59,440 bases of DNA from positions 1-59,440 of the forward strand of contig NZ_LIPP01000089.1 in NCBI RefSeq assembly GCF_001418335.1. Direction: 5' to 3'. Under the pieces are notes generated by a model. The model did not search any database, was not told the origin of the DNA, and saw only the letters and a list, made by a program, of their open reading frames with translations. How positions within the stretch are numbered: position 1 is the first letter of the stretch; each line of letters starts with the position of its first letter. The stretch is from Streptomyces aurantiacus. GTDB lineage: Bacteria; Actinomycetota; Actinomycetes; Streptomycetales; Streptomycetaceae. This document shows positions 1 to 7,756 of the stretch, piece after piece. Both the position numbers and the translations under genes were made by a program.

Positions 1-130
1 GACGGGGACCCGCGGGCGGACGTCCGGGTACTGGCGGCGCCGCGGCGGCCCACTAACCGACCATCCGCCCGTCCAACACCACCCGCCGCGGCGCCGCCAG
101 TACCCGGACGTCCGCCCGCGGGTCCCCGTC
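1..130. repeat. Perfect 48-bp inverted repeat at window start (probable fold-back artefact)
   Basis: Bases 1-48 are the exact reverse complement of bases 83-130, separated by a 34-base non-matching centre. The right arm is ordinary coding sequence near the 3' end of the amidohydrolase (around residues 343-358). The left arm is therefore a mirror copy of coding DNA placed just after that gene's stop. Perfect identity over 48 bp at the very first base fits a hairpin or chimeric read end better than a biological terminator. Confidence 0.85.
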
Positions 131-1150
131 GTACACGACGAGATCGGCCGGCGCCCCCTCCTCCAGCCCGGGCCGCCCCAGCCACGCCCGGGCACCCCAG
201 GTGGTGGCCGACAGCGCCTCGACGGGCGGAATGCCCGCGGTCACCAGCTCCGCGACCTCCCCCGCCACCAGCCCGTGCGGAAGCGAGCCGCCCGCGTCGG
301 TGCCGACGAACACCGGGATTCCGGCGTCGTACGCGGCGCGCACGGTGTCGTAGCGCCGCTCGTACAGCCGCCGCATGTGCGCCGACCACCGGGGGAACTT
401 GTCGTCACCCCCGGCCGCGAGCTGCGGGAACGTCGCGATGTTGACGAGGGTCGGGACGATCGCGACACCGCGCTCCGCGAAGAGCGGGATCGTGTCCTCG
501 GTCAGTCCGGTGGCGTGCTCGACGCAGTCGATGCCCGCCTCGACGAGATCCCGCAGCGAGTCCTCCGCGAAGCAGTGCGCGGTGACGCGGGCGCCCAGCC
601 GGTGTGCCTCGGCGATCGCCGCCTCGACGGCGTCGCGCGGCCAGCAGGCGCCGAGGTCGCCCGTTCCGCGGTCGATCCAGTCGCCCACCAGCTTGACCCA
701 GCCGTCGCCGCGCCGGGCTTCTTCGGCCACGTGAGCGACGAGGTCGGCGGGCTCGATCTCGTGGGCGAAGTTCCGGATGTAGCGGCGGGTACGGGCGATG
801 TGGCGGCCCGCCCTGATGATCTTCGGCAGGTCGTCGCGGTCGTCGATCCAGCGGGTGTCGGAGGGGGAGCCGGCGTCGCGCAGGAGGAGGGCGCCTGCCT
901 CGCGCTCGGACAGGGCCTGCTTCTCCGCGACGTCTGCGGGGACCGGGCCGTGGGTGCCGAGGCCCACGTGGCAGTGGGCGTCGACCAGTCCGGGCAGGAC
1001 CCAGCCCTCGACGGTGCGGATGTCCCGGGCACCCGGGCCCCGCGGGCGCTCGTAGGTGATGGTGCCGCCGACGACCCAGAGTTCGTCCCGGGCGTCGTCG
1101 GGGGCGACGAGTACGCGGCCTTTTACGTGCAGCACCGGCTGATCGCTCAT
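53..1150 (-). CDS. Amidohydrolase family protein (imidazolonepropionase-like)
   Basis: A 365-residue metal-dependent amidohydrolase. The N-terminal beta-sandwich leads into GLVDAHCHVGLG, whose two His bind the first metal. Downstream are TAHCF and EHATGL, which carry further His ligands, and GTDAGGS with the catalytic Asp. The C-terminal part GAPADLVVYDGDPRADV is typical of imidazolonepropionase/prolidase-like members. The substrate cannot be told from sequence. I chose the ATG at 1150; an in-frame GTG three codons upstream is possible. It is transcribed toward the window edge and its last codons coincide with the inverted repeat at bases 1-130, but the frame ends in a normal TAG. Confidence 0.85.
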   Translation of the reverse strand: MSDQPVLHVKGRVLVAPDDARDELWVVGGTITYERPRGPGARDIRTVEGWVLPGLVDAHCHVGLGTHGPVPADVAEKQALSEREAGALLLRDAGSPSDTRWIDDRDDLPKIIRAGRHIARTRRYIRNFAHEIEPADLVAHVAEEARRGDGWVKLVGDWIDRGTGDLGACWPRDAVEAAIAEAHRLGARVTAHCFAEDSLRDLVEAGIDCVEHATGLTEDTIPLFAERGVAIVPTLVNIATFPQLAAGGDDKFPRWSAHMRRLYERRYDTVRAAYDAGIPVFVGTDAGGSLPHGLVAGEVAELVTAGIPPVEALSATTWGARAWLGRPGLEEGAPADLVVYDGDPRADVRVLAAPRRVVLDGRMVG

Positions 1151-1177
1151 GTACGGCACCCTAGTCGCGCGGCTCCC

Positions 1178-1212
1178 GTACCCCTACGGGGTGCTGTACC
1201 CCTACGGGGTGC
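1178..1212. repeat. 17-bp direct duplication over an ABC ATPase stop codon
   Basis: GTACCCCTACGGGGTGC occurs twice, at 1178-1194 and 1196-1212, separated by one base. Each copy contains a small CCCC-tac-GGGG hairpin. The second copy contains the stop codon of the ATPase gene (1202-1204), so the duplication lies at the operon end and may form a weak terminator. Confidence 0.8.
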
Positions 1213-2014
1213 GGTCCTCCTCCACCTCCGCCATCGCCGGGTCCAGCAGGCGGGAGAGGAAGTGGCGGGTGCGGTCGTGGCTCGGGTTGCCGATGACCTG
1301 GGCCGGTGTGCCCTCCTCGACGATCACTCCGCCGTCCATGAAGACGACGCGGTCGGCGACCTCCCTGGCGAAGGACATCTCGTGGGTGACGACCATCATG
1401 GTCATGCCCTCGTCGGCGAGCATGCGCATCACGGCGAGGACGTCCCCGACCAGTTCCGGGTCGAGCGCCGAGGTGGGCTCGTCGAAGAGCATCACCTCGG
1501 GGCCCATGGCGAGCGCGCGGGCGATGGCGACGCGCTGCTGCTGACCGCCGGAGAGGGAGGCGGGGTAGGCCGTCGCCTTCTCGGAGAGGCCGACGCGCCG
1601 GAGGTTCTCGGCGGCGACCTTCCCGGCCGCCTCCTTGTCGCGGCCCAGCACCCGGCGCTGCGGCAACGTCAGGTTGTCGGTCACCGTCAGATGCGGGAAG
1701 AGGTTGAACTGCTGGAAGACCATGCCGATCCGGCGGCGTACGGCATCGATGTCGACGTCCGGGTCGGTGATCTCGATGCCGTCGACGAAGACCTGGCCCT
1801 TCGTGGGCTCTTCGAGGAGGTTCACGCAGCGCAGCAGCGTCGACTTGCCGGACCCCGAGGGGCCGATGACGCACACGACCTCGCCGGAACCGACCTCCAG
1901 GTCGATGCCGCGCAGCACCTCGTTGTCGCCGAACGACTTGTGCAGCCCGCGGACCTGGATCTCCGGCGTGCCGCTTCCGCCGGTACCGGTACCGTTCTTC
2001 TTCTCGATGCTCAC
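1202..2014 (-). CDS. Polar amino-acid ABC transporter, ATP-binding protein
   Basis: A 270-residue GlnQ-type ATPase that powers uptake of an amino acid. Walker A is GPSGSGKS (51-58), the signature is LSGGQ (154-158), and Walker B VMLFDEP (174-180) is followed by the SALDPE D-loop. The N-terminal 17 residues are a Gly/Thr-rich extension. The GTG start at 2014 overlaps the permease stop (GTGA), showing translational coupling. It is the last gene of a three-gene operon (binding protein, permease, ATPase) read on the minus strand. The substrate is probably a polar amino acid, but no residue settles which one. Confidence 0.93.
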   Translation of the reverse strand: MSIEKKNGTGTGGSGTPEIQVRGLHKSFGDNEVLRGIDLEVGSGEVVCVIGPSGSGKSTLLRCVNLLEEPTKGQVFVDGIEITDPDVDIDAVRRRIGMVFQQFNLFPHLTVTDNLTLPQRRVLGRDKEAAGKVAAENLRRVGLSEKATAYPASLSGGQQQRVAIARALAMGPEVMLFDEPTSALDPELVGDVLAVMRMLADEGMTMMVVTHEMSFAREVADRVVFMDGGVIVEEGTPAQVIGNPSHDRTRHFLSRLLDPAMAEVEEDRTP

Positions 2015-2844
2015 TTGGTGGCCTCCCCGGCCTTCGCCTCAAGGCGGCGTACGACGAACCCGAGCGGGATCGTGACCAGCAGATAGCACAGGCCCGCCAC
2101 CAGGATCGGCGTCGAGTTGGCGGTCTCGCTGGCCAGGTCGCGGCCGAACTTGGACAGTTCCCGCTCCTCAAGGGTGACCCCGAGGAACAGCACCAGCGAG
2201 GAGTCCTTGAAGAGGAGCACCAACTCGTTGGTGAGCGGCGGGATCACGATGCGGAACGCCTGCGGAATGATGATGGAGACCATGGCGCGGGCGTGCGAGA
2301 AGCCCAGCGAACGGGCCGCCTCCATCTGCCCCTTGGGCACGGCCTGGATGCCCGCGCGGATCGTCTCCGCCATGTACGCGGCGGCCACCAGGCCGAGCGC
2401 GAGCGCGACCTTTCCGTACGTGCCGCCGGGGATCTCCGTGCCGGGGAACGCCAACGGCACGGCGACGCCCACGAAAATGAAGATCAGCAGGGCGGGCAGC
2501 CCGCGGAAGATCTCGATGTAGATGCCGGCCAGCCAGCGGTACGGGCCGACCGACGAGAGCCGCATCAGGGCGACGACCACGCCGAGGGCGAGGCCGAAGA
2601 CGAAGCCGGACATCGTGTAGAGGACGGTGTTCTTCAGCGCCAGCGTGATGATGTCCGGGAACATCCGCTCGGCCAGGTCGACCTGCGCGAACTGGTTCCG
2701 CAGCTGGTCCCAGTCGGCCGTGAGACCGAGGGCGACCAGCGCGGCGACGAACACCGCGTACTGGACGCCGCGCGACACGGCCCGCTTCTGCCGCCTGGTC
2801 AGACCGCTTCTGCGGGGCGGGACCCGGGTGCCGGCCTCACTCAT
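2011..2844 (-). CDS. Polar amino-acid ABC transporter, permease
   Basis: A 277-residue inner-membrane permease of the HisM/GlnP type. It has about five hydrophobic spans, the first around residues 22-42. The cytoplasmic coupling loop [14 protein letters not shown] is the EAA motif that contacts the ATPase. The ATG at 2844 overlaps the TGA of the binding-protein gene (ATGA), which fixes the start; a longer frame upstream has no independent support. The C terminus overlaps the ATPase start by 4 bp. Confidence 0.93.
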   Translation of the reverse strand: MSEAGTRVPPRRSGLTRRQKRAVSRGVQYAVFVAALVALGLTADWDQLRNQFAQVDLAERMFPDIITLALKNTVLYTMSGFVFGLALGVVVALMRLSSVGPYRWLAGIYIEIFRGLPALLIFIFVGVAVPLAFPGTEIPGGTYGKVALALGLVAAAYMAETIRAGIQAVPKGQMEAARSLGFSHARAMVSIIIPQAFRIVIPPLTNELVLLFKDSSLVLFLGVTLEERELSKFGRDLASETANSTPILVAGLCYLLVTIPLGFVVRRLEAKAGEATK

Positions 2845-3689
2845 GAGGTGGCGGACGGCGAAGCGGAGGCGGCGTCCTCGTCGTACGGGCCGATCCACTT
2901 CTCGTACAGCTTCTTGTACGTGCCGTCGGCCTTCGCGTCCGCCAGCGCCTTGTTGACGGCTTCGAGGAGCTTGGTGTTGCCCTTCTTCAGCGTGAAGCCG
3001 TACTCCTCACCGGTGTTGATGTTGTCGGCGACCTGGAAGGCGTCGGCGTTGGCCTTGTTCTTCAGCCAGCCCTGGACGACCGGGTAGTCGATGACGACGG
3101 CCTTGACCTGGCCGGTGCGCAGGCCGTTGAGGAGCGCGTCCGAGGACTCGAAGGAGACCGGGTTCAGGCCCTTGCTCTGCGCGAACTCCTCGCCGGTGGT
3201 CTGCGCCTGCGCGCCGACCTTCTTGCCCTTGAGGCCCGCGAGGGAGGAGATGCCGCTCTTCTTGTCGGCCAGGACGGCCTGGGTGGCCTCGAAGTACGGG
3301 TCGGAGAAGTCGACGTTCTTCTTGCGTTCGTCGGTGATCGTCATGCCGGCCGCGGCGAGGTCGCACTGGCCGGAGTTGAGGGATCCGCCGGTCTTGAAGT
3401 TCTCGAAGGGCTGGTCGAGGACCACCTGCTTCACGCCCAGGTCCTTGGCGACCAGGTCGACCAGCGACACGTCGAAGCCCTGGACCTTGCCGTCGATCTC
3501 CGACTGGAACGGCGGGTACGGCAGGTGCGTGCAGGTGGTGAGCTGTCCGCCCTTGACGAGTTCGACCCCGTTCGCGGTGGTCTTCTTGCCCCCGTCGTCG
3601 TCCGAGGAGCAGCCGGCTACGAGCAGCAGCCCGGCCGTCGCGGTGGTGGCGGCGAGAATGCGGGTCCGGCGCCCGAAGACCTTCTTCAC
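2841..3689 (-). CDS. Polar amino-acid ABC transporter, substrate-binding lipoprotein
   Basis: A 282-residue solute-binding protein (SBP_bac_3 family). The signal peptide starts MKKVFGRRTRIL and ends in the lipobox LVAGC, so Cys27 should be lipidated and the protein anchored outside the membrane. Family motifs include PYPPFQSE, GFDVSLVDLVAKDLG, CDLAAAGMTIT and VDFSDPYFE. The start is GTG at 3689 with AGGAGG about 9 bp upstream. It is first in the operon, directly behind a promoter with a perfect dyad over its -35 region. Confidence 0.93.
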   Translation of the reverse strand: MKKVFGRRTRILAATTATAGLLLVAGCSSDDDGGKKTTANGVELVKGGQLTTCTHLPYPPFQSEIDGKVQGFDVSLVDLVAKDLGVKQVVLDQPFENFKTGGSLNSGQCDLAAAGMTITDERKKNVDFSDPYFEATQAVLADKKSGISSLAGLKGKKVGAQAQTTGEEFAQSKGLNPVSFESSDALLNGLRTGQVKAVVIDYPVVQGWLKNKANADAFQVADNINTGEEYGFTLKKGNTKLLEAVNKALADAKADGTYKKLYEKWIGPYDEDAASASPSATS

Positions 3690-3724
3690 GGGGATGTCCT
3701 CCTGTGGGGAAACTGTGGCTTCTG

Positions 3725-3755
3725 ATTATAAGGATCTGTTTGAGGCTCTCAAACA
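3725..3755 (-). promoter_or_regulatory. Promoter and operator of the amino-acid ABC operon
   Basis: On the minus strand a consensus TATAAT -10 lies at 3730-3725. Seventeen bases upstream is TTTGAG at 3753-3748, a plausible -35. That -35 is the inner part of a perfect dyad TGTTTGAG-gct-CTCAAACA (3737-3755). A protein bound there would block RNA polymerase, so repression is the likely mode. The regulator is unknown and not adjacent. Confidence 0.6.
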
Positions 3756-3842
3756 ATCCCATGGCCGTGGTGGCGCCCGGCCTCAGATGTCGCCGGTGGG
3801 GCGAGCACGGGGACGCCGGTTACGCTCGTTGCTGTTTACCCC

Positions 3843-4907
3843 GTGAGTGAAGAGAGCAACGCCGTGACCCACCCCTTCCTGGACCTGGCGCCGCTGAGCG
3901 CCGCGCACTTCGCGTCGATCGAGGACCGCGTGGCGCGGCTGCTCTCCACCGAGCAGGACGTCGTGATCATGCAGGGTGAGGCGCTGCTGCCCCTGGAAGG
4001 GGCCATCCGTGGCACCGCAGGTCCCGGCACGACGGCGCTCAACGTGATCACCGGTCCGTACGGGCAGACGTTCGGCGACTGGCTCAGGGACTGCGGCGCG
4101 ACCGTGTACGACCTGGCCGTGCCCTTCCACACGGCGGTCAAGGCCGCGCAGATCCGCGCGGCCCTCGCCGTGCACCCGGAGATCGACTTCGTCTCCCTGG
4201 TGCACGCGGAGGCGGCCACCGGGAACACCAACCCGGTCGCGGAGATCGGTGAGGCCGTACGGGAGCACGGCGCCCTCTTCTACCTGGACGCGGTGGCCTC
4301 GGTCGGCGCCGAGCCGGTGCTGCCGGACGCGTGGGGCGTGGACCTGTGCGTGATCGGGGCGCAGAAGGCGATGGGCGGGCCCGCCGGGGTCTCGGCGGTC
4401 TCGGTGAGCGAGCGGGCCTGGGCCCGGATGGCCGCGAACCCGAACGCGCCGCGCCGCTCCTACCTCTCCCTCCTGGACTGGAAGGAACGCTGGGTGGACG
4501 CCGGCCGTACGGCCCTTCCGCACGCCCCGGCCCAGCTGGAGATGCTGGCCCTTGAGGCCTGTCTGGCCCGCATCGAGACGGAGGGACCGGCCACGGTGAT
4601 GGCCCGCCACGCCTCGGCCGCTGCCGCCACCCGGGCGGGGGTGCTTGCGCTGGGCGGGGGTCTTGAGCCGTATGTGTACGAGGCCTCGGAGGCGGCGCCG
4701 GTGGCCACGACGCTGCGTGCCCCTGCCGGGGTGGATGCCAGTGAACTGGTGGCCAGGGCGTTGGCCGCCGAACCGGGGCTTCCGCTGGCTGCGGGCGGGG
4801 GTGTTCTGGCGAAGGAGATGATCCGGGTCAACCACTACGGGTCTGCGGCGAGCTTGGCCGTGGTCGGGCGGTGCCTCACCGCGCTGGGCGCGGCGCTGGC
4901 CGCCTGA
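3843..4907 (+). CDS. Class-V PLP aminotransferase (alanine-glyoxylate/serine aminotransferase type)
   Basis: A 354-residue fold-type I PLP enzyme. The HAEAATGNTNP segment, YLDAVASVGA with its PLP-contacting Asp, and IGAQKAMGGPAG with the Schiff-base Lys match the alanine:glyoxylate / serine:pyruvate aminotransferase branch. The start is GTG at 3843; no strong Shine-Dalgarno is visible. It is divergent from the amino-acid importer with a 153-bp shared upstream region, so a link to amino-acid use is plausible but not shown. A repeat hairpin follows its stop. Confidence 0.85.
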   Translation: MSEESNAVTHPFLDLAPLSAAHFASIEDRVARLLSTEQDVVIMQGEALLPLEGAIRGTAGPGTTALNVITGPYGQTFGDWLRDCGATVYDLAVPFHTAVKAAQIRAALAVHPEIDFVSLVHAEAATGNTNPVAEIGEAVREHGALFYLDAVASVGAEPVLPDAWGVDLCVIGAQKAMGGPAGVSAVSVSERAWARMAANPNAPRRSYLSLLDWKERWVDAGRTALPHAPAQLEMLALEACLARIETEGPATVMARHASAAAATRAGVLALGGGLEPYVYEASEAAPVATTLRAPAGVDASELVARALAAEPGLPLAAGGGVLAKEMIRVNHYGSAASLAVVGRCLTALGAALAA

Positions 4908-4935
4908 GCACCGGCCTGAGCACCGAGTTCCACCT

Positions 4936-5049
4936 GCGGCCCGGTGGGGGCTCGGCGCGCAGTTCCCCGCGCCCCTTGGTTTGCTGGGGCGCAGCCCTGC
5001 TTTTTAAGGGGCGCGGGGAACTGCGCGAGCAACCCCCACCGGGCCCGCA
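4936..5049. repeat. GC-rich intergenic inverted repeat (family copy 1)
   Basis: A nested palindrome. The outer arms are GCGGCCCGGTGGGGG and its complement near 5033-5048. The inner 21-bp arms (GCGCAGTTCCCCGCGCCCCTT) lie at 4957-4977 and 5006-5026. It sits between two plus-strand genes, so it can act as a terminator for the aminotransferase. The same core recurs at 13109-13188, 17779-17816, 24949-25020, 25897-25990 and 59377-59419. Confidence 0.85.
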
Positions 5050-5134
5050 GCCGGGAATGAACGTCAGCCATTGAACGTTCACGCATCCAGCGGGGCGCAC
5101 CCGCTGTCCGTTCGAGCGGGAAAGAGTCGGAGAC

Positions 5135-5857
5135 ATGCGCGTCGAGATCTGGAGCGACATCGCCTGCCCCTGGTGCTACGTGGGCAAGGCCCGCTTCGAG
5201 AAGGCGCTCGACGCCTTCCCGCACCGCGACGGCGTCGAGGTGGTGCACCGTTCCTTCGAGCTCGACCCCGGTCGCGCGAAGGGCGACATCCAGGCGGTCA
5301 TCCCGATGCTCACCGAGAAGTACGGCATGAGCGAGGCGCAGGCTCAGGCCGGCGAGGAGAACCTCGGCACGCTGGCCGCCGCGGAGGGCCTGGCCTACCG
5401 CGCCCAGGGCCGCGACACCGGCAACACCTTCGACATGCACCGGCTGCTGCACCTCGCCAAGGAGCGGGGCCGCCAGGACGAGCTGATGCAGGCCTTCTAC
5501 GAGGCGAACTTCACCGAGGAGCGTTCCGTCTTCGGCGACGACGAGCGGCTCGTGGAACTGGCGGCCGGCGCCGGGCTCGGCGAGGACGAGGTCCGCAAGG
5601 TGCTCGCCGACCCGGCCGCGTACGCCGACGACGTCCGCGCCGACGAGCGCGAGGCCGCCGAGCTGGGTGCGAACGGCGTGCCGTTCTTCGTCCTGGACCG
5701 CAAGTACGGCGTCTCCGGCGCCCAGCCCGCCGAGGTCTTCACGCAGGCCCTGGAGCAGGCATGGGCGAGCCACTCCCCGCTGAAGCTGATCCAGCAGGAC
5801 GACGTCGCGGGCGAGGTGTGCGGTCCGGACGGCTGCGCGGTGCCCCAGCAGCACTGA
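5135..5857 (+). CDS. DsbA-family oxidoreductase, FrnE-like
   Basis: A 240-residue protein-disulfide/polyketide oxidoreductase-like protein. The redox motif CPWC follows SDIA at residues 9-12, and the helical insertion and late GVPFFVLDRKYGVSGAQ (cis-Pro loop) are those of the FrnE group. There is no signal peptide, so it is cytoplasmic. The end carries CGPDGC, a second Cys pair common in actinobacterial members. The precise substrate is unknown. The start is ATG at 5135. Confidence 0.9.
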   Translation: MRVEIWSDIACPWCYVGKARFEKALDAFPHRDGVEVVHRSFELDPGRAKGDIQAVIPMLTEKYGMSEAQAQAGEENLGTLAAAEGLAYRAQGRDTGNTFDMHRLLHLAKERGRQDELMQAFYEANFTEERSVFGDDERLVELAAGAGLGEDEVRKVLADPAAYADDVRADEREAAELGANGVPFFVLDRKYGVSGAQPAEVFTQALEQAWASHSPLKLIQQDDVAGEVCGPDGCAVPQQH

Positions 5858-5884
5858 AGCGCAGGTCGAGGCGGACCTATAAGC

Positions 5885-5899
5885 GTTCCTAAGTGGAAC
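5885..5899. promoter_or_regulatory. Small perfect dyad upstream of a class-V aminotransferase gene
   Basis: GTTCC-taagt-GGAAC is a perfect 5-bp dyad about 55 bp before the next start codon, inside a locally AT-rich stretch. It could be an operator or part of the promoter. No regulator gene is adjacent. Confidence 0.35.
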
Positions 5900-5952
5900 C
5901 ACGTAAAAATCGGCAATGGACGACAGGTCCCCGGGGCCGCACAGTGGTTTCC

Positions 5953-7002
5953 ATGGAGACCTTCGAGAGCCTCGTCCGTGCCGAGTTCGCCCCGAAGAAC
6001 ACCTACCTGAACACCGCCAGTACCGGGCTGCTCCCGGCCCGCGCGGTCGCCGCGGTGCGGGCCGGCGTCGAGTCCGTGGCTGCCGGACAACCGCAGGACA
6101 TGTTCGCCGACGTGGAGGCCACCCGCGCCGCCTTCGCCCGGCTCCTCGGGGTCCCGGACAGCCGTGTGGCGGCCGGGGCCTCGGTCGCCGTCTACACCGG
6201 ACTGATCGCCGCCTCGCTGCCCGCGGGTGCCGAAGTCCTCACCGCCGAGGGCGACTTCACCTCCGTGGTGAACCCCTTCCATGTGCGCCGCGACCTCAAG
6301 GTGCGTACGGTGCCGCTGGAGCGGATCGCCGAGTCGGTGCGCCCCGGCACCGCGCTCGTCGCGGTGAGCGCGGCACAGTCCGCGGACGGCCGGATCGCCG
6401 ACCTGCCGGCGCTGCGCGAGGCCGCGCGCGAACACGGCGCCCGTACGTACATCGACGCGTCGCAGGCCGCCGGATGGCTGGCGGTCGACGCGGACGCGTA
6501 CGACTACGTCTCCTCCGTGGCCTTCAAGTGGCTGGTCTGCCCGCGGGGCGTGGCCTTCCTGGTCGTTCCGGAGGACTTCGGAGGGCTCGACCCGGTCTTC
6601 GCGGGCTGGGTCGCGGGAGAGAACCCCTGGGACAGCTGCTACGGGCCGGTCGAGGAACTCGCCCACAGCGCACGGCGGTTCGACGAAAGCCCCAGCCTCT
6701 TCTCGTACGCCGGTGCCCGCCACTCCCTCGAACTGATGGAGGAGCTGGGCGTGGACACCGTACGCGCCCACGACCTGGGCCTCGCCGACCGGTTCCGGGC
6801 GGGCCTCGCCGCTCTGGGGCAGGAGCCGGTCCCGGCGCCGGGCTCGGCCATCGTCTCCGTGCCCGGACTCGGTCACCGGCAGCCGGAGCTGAGCCGGGCG
6901 GGCATCGAGGTCTCCGACCGCGCGGGCAATCTGCGGGCCGCCTTCCATCTGTACAACACGCCCGCTGACGTCGATCGCCTGCTGGACGTCCTGTCCGGCT
7001 GA
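5953..7002 (+). CDS. Class-V PLP aminotransferase / cysteine-desulfurase-like protein
   Basis: A 349-residue fold-type I PLP enzyme. TYLNTASTGLLP at the start, TYIDASQAAGWL with the PLP Asp, and VAFKWLVCPRGVAFL with the internal-aldimine Lys place it in the aminotransferase class-V (NifS/isopenicillin-epimerase-like) superfamily. An SCYGP-type loop follows, but no canonical desulfurase catalytic Cys loop is evident, so desulfurase activity is uncertain. I chose ATG 5953, because the conserved N terminus begins there; an upstream in-frame ATG at 5893 gives a non-conserved extension. Confidence 0.82.
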   Translation: METFESLVRAEFAPKNTYLNTASTGLLPARAVAAVRAGVESVAAGQPQDMFADVEATRAAFARLLGVPDSRVAAGASVAVYTGLIAASLPAGAEVLTAEGDFTSVVNPFHVRRDLKVRTVPLERIAESVRPGTALVAVSAAQSADGRIADLPALREAAREHGARTYIDASQAAGWLAVDADAYDYVSSVAFKWLVCPRGVAFLVVPEDFGGLDPVFAGWVAGENPWDSCYGPVEELAHSARRFDESPSLFSYAGARHSLELMEELGVDTVRAHDLGLADRFRAGLAALGQEPVPAPGSAIVSVPGLGHRQPELSRAGIEVSDRAGNLRAAFHLYNTPADVDRLLDVLSG

Positions 7003-7044
7003 CTGCCGCGCGGCCCACGAACGGGCGGCGGCGCCGGCCTGGCT

Positions 7045-7587
7045 CTAGGCCCTGTCGGTGCTCGGCTCGGTGCTCGGCGGGGCCGGGCAGTCGGCCGTGT
7101 CCGTGCACAGGTTCGCCTCGACGCGCGCGAGGAGGTGCATGAGCTGGGCGCGCTCGGCGGGGCTCAGCCCGGCGAGGGTGTGCTCCTCCAGTCCGGCCCA
7201 GGTGCGCGTGACGTCGTCGAGGAGCCCGCTGCTCTGCTCCGTCGCCTCGACGAGGACAGCGCGGCCGTCCCTCGGGTCGGGGCGGCGGCGTACGTGTCCT
7301 GCCTGTTCCAGGCGCTGGAGCATCTTCGTGACCGTCGACGGATCAAGCTCGACCGCCTTGATCAGCTCCGCCTGACGCACCGCGCCCGCGTCCCACAGGA
7401 ACATCATCACAAGCTCCTGACCGGGGTAGAGCCCGGCCCCGCGCAGCAGCCTGCCCGCCGTGGTGCGGTGCAGCCGGGCCACCCTGGAGATGGCATGACT
7501 GACCGGGCCGCCGCACGCCGCGGAGGACAGGTGGGCGGTACAGGCGGGGTCGTCCTGTGCGGCCTCGGCCTCGTGGGTGGCACTCAT
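7045..7587 (-). CDS. MarR-family transcriptional regulator
   Basis: A 180-residue winged-helix repressor. The DNA-binding part includes LIKAVELDPSTVTKML (recognition helix) and RRPDPRDGRAV (the wing with the family DxR motif). The N-terminal about 25 residues are Cys/His-containing and not conserved. ATG 7587 has AAGGAG 6 bp upstream; a longer upstream frame would run across the divergent promoter and is rejected. It is divergent from the ene-reductase gene, the common arrangement for electrophile- or redox-sensing MarR proteins. Confidence 0.88.
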   Translation of the reverse strand: MSATHEAEAAQDDPACTAHLSSAACGGPVSHAISRVARLHRTTAGRLLRGAGLYPGQELVMMFLWDAGAVRQAELIKAVELDPSTVTKMLQRLEQAGHVRRRPDPRDGRAVLVEATEQSSGLLDDVTRTWAGLEEHTLAGLSPAERAQLMHLLARVEANLCTDTADCPAPPSTEPSTDRA

Positions 7588-7756
7588 CCCGACTCCTTGC
7601 TCCCGCGGTTCCCGCGCACGTCGCATGTCCGTCTCAGCCAAGCACCCAACCGAGATTACCTCGGGAGGCGACACATCATTTTGGCCGACCAAGGAATTAA
7701 TCGCGGGGGCATCCCGTTCGGGTAGTTGGCCGACCACACATACCCTCCGAGGAGCC
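7588..7756. promoter_or_regulatory. Divergent marR / ene-reductase control region
   Basis: This 169-bp region is AT-richer than its flanks. It holds CCGAG-attac-CTCGG (7650-7664, perfect 5-bp dyad) and an 11-bp direct repeat TTGGCCGACCA at 7681-7691 and 7726-7736, the latter close to the reductase start. Any of these could be the MarR operator. Confidence 0.45.

Noticed and set aside
1..130. Rho-independent terminator of the amidohydrolase gene
   Set aside because: One arm is coding sequence well before the stop and the 34-base loop is too long; exact mirroring at the window end fits an artefact.
275..2086. A 603-codon plus-strand open frame opposite the amidohydrolase and ABC genes
   Set aside because: It is a GC-driven shadow of well-supported minus-strand genes with no recognisable domain.
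4936..5049. Insertion-sequence remnant
   Set aside because: No transposase fragment or target duplication; the same hairpin recurs at gene ends as a terminator-like repeat.
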